Notes under the pieces: generated by a model | The model's input: the letters and a program-made list of their open reading frames with translations, nothing else | What the model was told of the DNA's origin: nothing | The model's database searches: none | Program-made: the position numbers and the translations under genes | From: Psilocybe azurescens | Taxonomy: Eukaryota > Basidiomycota > Agaricomycetes > Agaricales > Agrocybaceae | NCBI GenBank assembly: GCA_023853785.1 | Contig: JAJIRX010000732.1 | Coordinates: 1 to 64,000 of the forward strand | Length of the DNA stretch: 64,000 bases | Direction of reading: 5' to 3' | Shown: positions 56,544 to 64,000 of the stretch, piece after piece | Numbering within the stretch: position 1 is the first letter of the stretch | How the letters are laid out: every line of letters begins with the position of its first letter

Positions 56544-58960
56544 ATTCGCTCGTCAGTTAGAGTCTTGTCGACTCAAAAGAAATGATGATATTTCATCTTC
56601 CAATAAATATGAGTTGATGTAATACAGATGGAAAGGGGTGTGTGTTTTTCCCAGGTTTTCCTACAGAGGTGAATAATAGTGCAGTAGTCGGCTCGCTCTT
56701 TCTTACTGATGATCGGTATTCGGGTCAAATACTGCTGGTGGAGCACGTCCAGAATCTAGCGAATCCATGTTAGGCGCGATGAGACACCTCCCACCAATGA
56801 ATCAATTCTGATCTAGTACGCATCCGCGAATTTCAGTCAGCAGTCCTTTCCTCCTCGCAGTCTACTCAGCCCTTGAGCTTGGAGTTCTCAACTTCCGGAA
56901 TGGCTTGAAATAGATTAAAAGGTCGAGCAGTGGAAATAACTTTGGATTATACTCCCTGGCTTGTAATATTTGCATGTCTATACCATTCCAACTCTGCCTA
57001 AACATAGTCTGTGCAACTTTTAAATTTGACGAAAGTGAGGACGAAGCGATGCAGCCCCTAAGTCGCATGTGACAGGGCGATTTGAAGCGGAGACATAAAG
57101 CCGGCGTGTTCCGCTCAATGTCCTGTTCAACAAAGTCTCTTCAGATCACCCATGAGCTTACTTCAACGCTCAATTCACTAGAACGCAGTGCGACTGGCAA
57201 CCGTTTCTGCGCGTCTCAACAGTAAACTGATGCTACGTATTACTCCAGGTCGCCGCCTGACGTATTCCCATGCCAGTATCGACTTTCTTCGCCAAATTAC
57301 GCGTTTACACCAAAATTTAGGCTTAGGTTCTGGGAGGAGATGGGCTTCCACAGTGCGTAATTGCCCATTTATGCATGGCTATATATTGACGCATTATTCA
57401 ATCGTTGTATCCAATCAGTTCAGAAGGGATTCTCGAAAGCGGCTACTCCTCACATTGCATCCTCGTCGGATACTGCAACTCGGCCTAGAGGCACAAGATC
57501 TCTCGGGGAATAGCCATCCACGATTCGCTACACCTACCGCGTCGAAAAAGATATTGAACTCGGAAATACGCTATCTCGGCAGAAATACCCACGGGGATTC
57601 ATTTCCGTTTCCCCCCGAATACAAAGGGATACATGTACTACCATCTGGAAGACGGTAGCCCACCGATTGCTGGCGAACTGCGCATGCGGATATGTGATGG
57701 TCCCTCTGATTTTGAACGGGGTCACGATCTACCCGACATAGAGGGTTTTGTGCCATGGTCTATCCCGCTGTATACGCTTGTTCGTAGGAAGTCGTATGCG
57801 GGTTTCGGCTACCTGCTATCGCAAGAGAAGCTCGTAGATACAGATATCCTCTCTGATATTCGGCGTCTGCCTCTGCGTTCGTTCGAGAGACCGCTGTATG
57901 ACTTCGAGCAACCGTTTATTACCGATCTATCTCAACACAAAATCAATTTTACGCTGTTGAGTCGCAAAGTGTCGGTACAGGTTGTGATACAGCATTCATT
58001 TGAACAGACGCTGCCCGGGTCCGTAGTCTGCTATCCCTATGCAGGTGCGCCTCCATTGTTATATGTGTGTATACTGGCCAGGTGCCTGAACGATTTGGTA
58101 AAAGGAAAGATCGAGGCTCGGTTTATACGATCGCCACTGCCTGAGGACGCAGACCATCCAACATATCTCATGCAGTTTCTCAAGTTCCTCACCCCCGTAC
58201 AATGTGTCATCCCGGAGTACCAGCTACGCATCCGACGACCGCAAATCGGAGACGTTCTGCAGAGGCTCGATATTAGAAACGGTGTATACCGCCCCTGGAA
58301 ATATGTATTGCGGGACCGCGCAGGCGGTAAGGCCATTGGCGATTTCATTGGTATCAAGCCATAATACTCGAGTAATCTACGGAGGCGCATGCCGTTGAGC
58401 CGTTGAGCCAGGGAGAATGATGCGTGAAAAACAGTTCCTAATTTCATTGATAGCAAAACGATACTTCTACACTGAATGCCGCAGATTATTATTTCCAAGC
58501 ACCCTTTATAAGATCTGCGGCACGCTCGGCTATGGCATACACAGGTGCTTGTGTGTGCGCACTCGTCACGAAAGGCTGCAAACCAAAAGTTAGTCATTGA
58601 TATCCATACTTCAATCACACATCTGCCCCACGCACCATTATCGACGCGTCGACTATTCGCAAGCCGGACGCGCCTTTTACACGCAAGTCTGGGTCGACCA
58701 CACCGTAGCTCGCACCTCGCGCAGACATTGCAGCCGATCCAACGGCGTGGAAGCTGGTTCCAGCTGAACCACGGATATATGCCTCAAGTTGATCGTCCGT
58801 TGCATTCACCGGTGGGGAGATCTGCTCGACGATGTAGCCATTCCACGCTGGTGCGCTGTAAAACTTCTGAGCTAGTTTGATCGCTTCTATCATTGCATGG
58901 ATATCAAAGTCTGTAGTCAAAAACCCGAGGTCAATTTTGGGCTTTCCGAAAGGATCAGCT
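56544..58960. repeat. Segmental duplication, left copy
   Basis: From ATTCGCTCGT at 56544 the sequence matches 62122 onward in the same orientation: about 0.6 kb of non-coding DNA, an uncharacterised gene (+) and the 3' part of a GMC oxidoreductase gene (-). The right limit of the duplication lies beyond the window in the second copy. Confidence 0.9.
57340..58364 (+). CDS. Uncharacterised basidiomycete protein
   Basis: Function unknown. The proposed start is ATG 57340 (MGFH), an intron (57353-57418), then QKGFSKAATPHIASSSDTAT, RYTYRVEKDIELGNTLSRQK, and from 57619 NTKGYMYYHLEDGSPPIAGE, LRMRICDGPSDFERGHDL, a helical region, and VQCVIPEYQLRIRRPQIGD to GGKAIGDFIGIKP with a stop at 58364. The section 57633-58364 (243 residues) is continuous. 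Upstream there is an in-frame TAG at 57511 and a frame change at the C6 run 57611-57616, so this copy is either damaged or contains errors. I recall similar proteins of unknown role in other mushrooms. It converges with the GMC gene. Confidence 0.6.
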
Positions 58961-60852
58961 TCGTCGAGCGTGACAGAGCCGCCTTTGTGGGTCGTTCATA
59001 GCTTTGGTTAGCCTGCGATATGATTTTGTTTGTGAAAGGAACCTCTCACGGGAAGTAGGAGTTACAAGGATCACCGACACGCCACCGGAAAGGCCCTGCT
59101 GAGATGCCCGAGAAGAAGCAGTCTGGACAGTGTCAGGTGCGACCAATAAACACCGATTCATTAAGACCTACGTTTATAAGAAGCTCAATGTGTGGTGTGT
59201 TTTGACCCGCCGAAGGATCACCAAATGCTTGGATTACAGATGAGTTTGATGGAAGGCGCGACCAACCAAGAAAGTTAGAGATAGTATTAGCATACGGCCC
59301 TATTCTGCTATTGTTCCATTCAGCGAAAGCTATATTCTGTAGAGTAACATTCGTGTTGAGCCTGTAATACAGCATCATTGAGAAACAACAGATGAAAAAT
59401 GAACCAATTAATCTTACGTATCCCAAACACCGTTCGAGGTCACCGAATATACTACCGCGGAGGCCGGCTGGTCGGTCAAATTCTTTCCTACGCTGGGAAG
59501 ATGCAAAACACTCGTGATATTGAGATTTTCAAGAGCTGTGCGATCCCCAATTCCGGAGTTGAGAAGAATTTGTGGTGTGTTTATAGGCCCGGCAGAGATT
59601 ATGATTTCTTTCGAGGCTTTTAAAATAGTTTCGGCGCCTGTGTTTTATTTTTATTTTTTTTAAAAAAACGGTCATCTTGTCAGAAATGAGAACGTACATC
59701 GAGTGTAGGAAATGCTTACCAGATATTTCGACGGAATTGAAAGAGTTGTTGGACGTTCCCCGAACACGGAGTACCTTTGTATTCAACAGAACATCCAGAT
59801 TCTTTCGACTGGTGTATGCCTCGGAAAGATAGGCTGTGGCAGAGCTACTCCTTGATCCATTACCAATACTAGCTTGGGTCCATCCTGCAAACGAACGCCA
59901 TTTCCTTAGTCAGTACAGCACATGTCTGGCGTTGATTCGAATGACTGACCCAGACCCAGTGGTGTCCCAGCATTCATGTCTCTCAAGAATGGAAAGGTAT
60001 CTGGGAGTTGTTTCGGCACCTCTAATATTCTGGAGTCGATAGTTTGTGGACTAGTCGACAAGGTGGTGAACATATTTCCATTATATCCGTGAACAGAAGG
60101 ATCAAAATCCCCGTTTCCATGGTTAGCAGATGGCGTCCATCGTTCGTTCTGAAGTAGCATACGTAGGTATTATACAGCAAATGAACACCCATTTGATATA
60201 AGAGACATACCTTCAAGATGTACGGCATGAGATTCTTCCATGACCAGCCCGGATCAGCAGTCACTTTTGCCCACCGGTCATAGTCATCCTGTGAGCCTCG
60301 AGTATACACCATGGCATCTACGAAGACGATCCTTGTTAATATAGGGCACATATAGCTGGAGAACGACCGTACTATGCGAGCTGCAACCGCCGAGTATGAA
60401 ACCTCTCGGATAATCAATCGTCCGATTGCTGATCCCCGCCCCTGGAACCGTCGTAAAGTTCCAATCGTAGGTCGATTTGAAGAGATTCTCAAAGAATCCC
60501 GGTACAATAGCATTCAAAACACCTGTATTTCTGATTATAGCTTTTTTTTAGCATTGTCCTTTGACTTAAATTTGAGGAAAACGAACGTTGGTCCAGCCTC
60601 GATGAGCAAAACATGAAAGCTTGGGTTTTCTGACAATCTATTTGCGACCACGGCTCCAGCAGTTCCTCCTGAATTTCATAAGGTTTAATGTTAGACTACA
60701 GCGGATGACCGAACCACAACTGTAGACTAACCTCCAACTATAATGAAGTCATATGATGTAGATGACAGTTGGCTGACGTGTTGAAGCACAGCGCCAGAAA
60801 CGCTAAGCATTAATGGGGCAAGTATTATTAGAATACTGCATAGTGTTTTCAT
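58489..60852 (-). CDS. Secreted GMC oxidoreductase (AA3, aryl-alcohol oxidase-like)
   Basis: GMC enzymes use FAD to oxidise alcohols or sugars and often supply H2O2 for wood decay. The start [20 protein letters not shown] at 60852 is a signal peptide. Then [20 protein letters not shown] (intron inside the GxGxxG dinucleotide motif), [42 protein letters not shown] with [15 protein letters not shown] (GMC signature 1, split by an intron), the second signature [20 protein letters not shown] (about 59610-59550), [41 protein letters not shown] (about 58780-58735) with the catalytic His, LRIVDASIM and, after the last intron, [19 protein letters not shown] with a second His, stop at 58489. No frame break was found after introns are removed. 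The substrate cannot be told from sequence. Confidence 0.9.
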
Positions 60853-62121
60853 AGTTGCGAAAAGAGGACTGAACATTCAAATGCCGCAGGTGTAATGGAA
60901 GCTTCCTTTCTTTGCCACCTATACTTATACGACCAATCTCACCCCACTCCTGGTCCAGAACAGTTGGTGAAACATATCGGCTGGTCATAAAATGCAAACA
61001 AACGGACTTGATAAATGTTCAAGCATATGTTGACTGTAAAAATGGGGGGCAGAGTAGGGATCAGAGTACGTTTATCTGGAACAGTTACGTTAGGGTACAC
61101 ACTGACTTCACTAGGCTCCAGTCTGGCCATTCAAGTGTTTGTTCTATTAATAGAATCAGGCGCTAGACACTTGCAAAATATCTTGGCAATATTTATGTAG
61201 GCCGTCTTATCCATATCTGTTGAAAATGAATTACCTTGTAATCTTCAAGGTTTCCAGGACGAACATATCGATTCACGAATGCTCGAGGTATCGGAGATTT
61301 ACATAAACATATATAAGCGGCACTACGGCCGAAACTGTCAGCTGCTTCTCAGAAAAACTATTTTTGTGCCCGCCATCATTCGTGCGAGTAATTAATAGCC
61401 CCCACATTCCATGGAGATCGCTTAAGCGCGTAGAAAGTCTTTCTGCAAGTCAAATAGAATAATTAAGCGGAAATGACAGATGAACCGGAGCGAAGATTGC
61501 CTTTATAAGACAACTCGTCGCAACTGGCCTGAGGCGGCACAAAAATCGAAGCGGAGATCGAGGCTGTGACCACATTTAATCGAACAAATAAAAGTTAGTT
61601 TGCTTTGGCGACACATCACAGGTCCGATAAAATACTTGGCCAACCTCTCTGCCTGTTGACTGTTGTGGTATGCAATACTCCAAACACCAGAATGGATAAA
61701 GCACCGCCGTCTCAGTTTAATAACGACGACATTGGAGGTCCCAGTGAAGAAGTTTAGAGTGTGATTGCCACAATACTAGACTGTCAGGGAGCCTGAAGTT
61801 GTGGGCCTCAACTGGATGCTGGGGTATATGAATAATTCAGACGTTCAGCGAAATGAGTTGACAATCGTGCCAGGATATGGGCGCTTACGTTCGGAGAATG
61901 CCGCGCAATTGCCTTGTTGAGGCTTTCGTAAAGCGCCATTAAGGCTGTTAATACTCATGATGCGTTATCAAGCTAGGACTTTATCACTATTGTGCGAACG
62001 CGAGAATTCTCTCCGGTCAGCTTTGCTGATAAGCCAATTTCAATTTTCATCGTTTTGGCGCAGCTTCAGTGCCCATTCATTTCTTATCTAGCTGCTACTT
62101 ACCTGGCAAACACGATAACAC
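60853..62121. other. Intergenic region between the two duplicated units
   Basis: 1.27 kb without a supported gene. The part next to 60852 is the GMC promoter side. Confidence 0.5.
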
Positions 62122-62880
62122 ATTCGCTCGTGAGTTAGAGTCTTGTCGACTCAAAAGAAATGATGGTATTTCATCTTGCAATAAATATGAGTTGATGTAA
62201 TACAGATAGAAAGGGGTGTGTGTTTTTCCCAGGTTTTCCTACAGAGGTGACTAATAGTGCAGTAGTCGGCTCGCTCTTTCTTACTGATGATCGGCATTCG
62301 GGTCAAATGCTGCTGGTAGAGCAGGTCCAAAGTCTAGTGAATCCATGTTGGACGCGACGAGATACTCCTACCAATAATTTAATTTTGATCTAGTACGCAT
62401 CCACGAAGTTCAGCCAGCAGTGCTTTCCTCCTCGCAGTCGACTCGACCCTAAGCTTGAAGTTCTCAACTTCCGGAATGGCTTGAGATAGACTAATAGACT
62501 ATGCTGGTTTTAGTAGTAGAATTAACTTTGGACAGTGCTCCATGGCTTGTGACATACTATTCCAACTGTGCCTTAACAGAGTCTGTGTAACAAATTTGAT
62601 GAAAGTGAGGACGAAGCGAAGCTACCCCTCAGTCGGATGTGACAGGGCGATTTGAAGCGGAGACATAAAGCCGGCGTGTTCCGCTCAATGCCTGTTCAAC
62701 ACAGTCTCTTCAGAACACCCATGAGCTTACCGCAACTCTCAATTCACTAGAACGCAGTGCGACTGGTCACCGTTTCTGCGCGTCTCAACAGTAAACTGAT
62801 GCTACATATTACTCCAGGTCGCCGCCTGGCGTTTTCCCATGCCAGCATCGACTTTCTTCGCCAGATTACGCGTTTACACG

Positions 62881-63500
62881 CTTAGGTTCTGGGAGGAGGA
62901 GGATTTCCATAGTTCGTAATTGCTCATTTTTCGCCTTATTCACTCGTTGTGTTCCATTCGTTGTGTGCAATCAGTTCAAAAGTGATTCTCGACAGCGGTT
63001 ACTCCTCACACTGCATCCTCGTCGGATATTGCAACTCGGCCTAGAGGCACTCGGAAATACGTTATCTGGGCAGAAACACCCACGGGGATTCTTTTCCGTT
63101 TCCCCAGAATACGAAGGGATACATGTACTACCATCTGGAAGACGGCAGCCAACCCATTTCCGGCGAACTGCGGATGCGGATATGCTATTGTCCCTCTGAA
63201 TTTGAAAAGGGCACGATCTACCTTCGGTTACTTGATATCGCAAGAGAAGCTTATAGATACCGATCTCCTCTCTTATATACGGCGTCTGCCTCTGCGCTTG
63301 TTCGAGAGACCCCTGTATGACTTCGAGCAACCGTTTGTCACCGATCTGTCTCAACAACACAAAATCAATTTTACGCTCTTCAGTCGCAAAGTGTCGGTGC
63401 AAGTTGTGATACAGCATTCATTTGAGCAGACGCTGCCCGGGTCTATAGTCTGTAATCCCTATGCAGGTACGCTTCCATTGCTATATGTATATGTACACTA
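62881..63500 (+). pseudogene. Second copy of the uncharacterised protein, decayed
   Basis: It matches 57340-58364. MYYHLEDGSQPISGELRMRI (63123) is kept, but a deletion of about 65 bp before it (near 63048), a deletion near 63220 that removes about 90 bp, and loss of the whole C-terminal third (after about 63500) make it a pseudogene. The block from SQEKLIDTDLLSYIRRLPLR to PYAGTLPLLYVY is still clear. Confidence 0.8.
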
Positions 63501-63656
63501 GCCGAGTGCCTGAACGATTTGCCAAAAGGAAAGATTGATATGCTACTAAGATGTACTCTATGTGGTTGAGGCAGGCAGCACAGGGAGGCATGGAAAGCAG
63601 TTCCTAATTTCATTGACGGCGAAACGATACTTCTACACACTAAATGCCACAGATTG

Positions 63657-64000
63657 TCATTTCCAAGCACCCTTTATAAGATCTGCGGCACGCTCGGCTA
63701 TGGCATACACAGGTGCTTGCGTGTGTGCACTCGTCACGAAAGGCTGTAAACCAAAAGTTAGTCAATGATATCCATACTTCAGTCATACATCTAGCCCACG
63801 CACCATTACCGACGCGTCGACTATTCGCAAGCCGGACGCGCCTTTACGCGCAAGTCTGGATCGACCACACCATAGCTCGCACCTCGCGCAGACATTGCAG
63901 CCGAGCCAACGGCATGGTAACTGGTTGCAGCTGAACCACGGATATATTCCTCGAGCTGATCGTCCGTTGCATTCGCTGGTGGGGAGATCTGCTCTGCGAT
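63657..64000 (-). CDS. Second GMC oxidoreductase, C-terminal part (cut by right edge)
   Basis: It is the paralogue of 58489-60852. Visible are [35 protein letters not shown] with the catalytic His, [12 protein letters not shown], an intron near 63750-63805 and [19 protein letters not shown] with a stop at 63657. Compared with copy 1 one base is missing in a T run at 63843-63845 (four T in copy 1), which breaks the frame before the last domain. It may be a sequence error. Confidence 0.8.

Larger units (their letters stand above)
62122..64000. repeat. Segmental duplication, right copy (cut by window edge)
   Basis: Direct repeat of 56544 onward, offset about 5,578 bp at its left end and about 5,168 bp at the GMC gene because of deletions inside the uncharacterised gene. 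Confidence 0.9.

Overview
The window is nuclear DNA of a filamentous basidiomycete, most likely an Agaricomycete (mushroom or polypore group). The evidence is genes broken by many short (about 50-65 nt) GT-AG introns, fungal families such as UstYa/DUF3328, phospholipase B, GH31, AA3 GMC oxidoreductases and a basidiomycete seven-helix family, and the Tnp2-type CACTA and KDZ DNA transposons common in mushroom genomes. I cannot name a species.

Left part (1-25926): nested mobile DNA. Positions 1-13048 look like one arm of a CACTA (EnSpm) transposon. It has a Tnp2-like transposase (9020-12592, -), a right end with CACTAAT terminus and three 98-bp subterminal repeats, an unknown gene running off the left edge, and between them three broken copies of ordinary host genes: acetyl-CoA carboxylase (-), serine hydroxymethyltransferase (+) and a subtilisin-type protease (+). 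This end abuts a truncated Ty1/copia element (13049-15631, -). Next is a KDZ DNA transposon (15682-25926) bounded by about 0.85-1.05 kb inverted repeats and carrying three leftward genes. Its transposase is split by a solo copia LTR with a perfect 5-bp target duplication. The two copia LTRs share a 51-53 nt intron-like segment that is precisely missing from a second copy in the same LTR.

Middle part (26791-50184): host genes. Four paralogues of a seven-helix membrane protein lie here, three in tandem (+) and one inverted (47720-49125). Between them are a secreted GH31 alpha-glucosidase-type gene (-) and the most notable locus, a two-gene set at 40849-44394 (-). One gene is a secreted precursor with about 20 copies of a 12-residue repeat, each ending in Phe-Arg-Arg (a Kex2-type site) and with single repeats encoded by micro-exons. 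The other is an intact UstYa-like (DUF3328) protein with both HxxHC motifs. Together they look like a minimal dikaritin-like ribosomal peptide (RiPP) locus. A broken aminoglycoside-phosphotransferase-family gene between direct repeats, and a complete RidA gene, follow.

Right part (50185-64000): a secreted phospholipase B (-), an uncharacterised gene (+) facing a secreted GMC oxidoreductase (-), and a second, more decayed copy of that gene pair entering from the right edge (segmental duplication, offset about 5.58 kb).

Caution: frame breaks in otherwise well conserved genes are mostly single missing bases in short homopolymers, which may be assembly errors. Breaks in the ACC/SHMT/protease copies and the phosphotransferase also include stops and large deletions and look like real decay.
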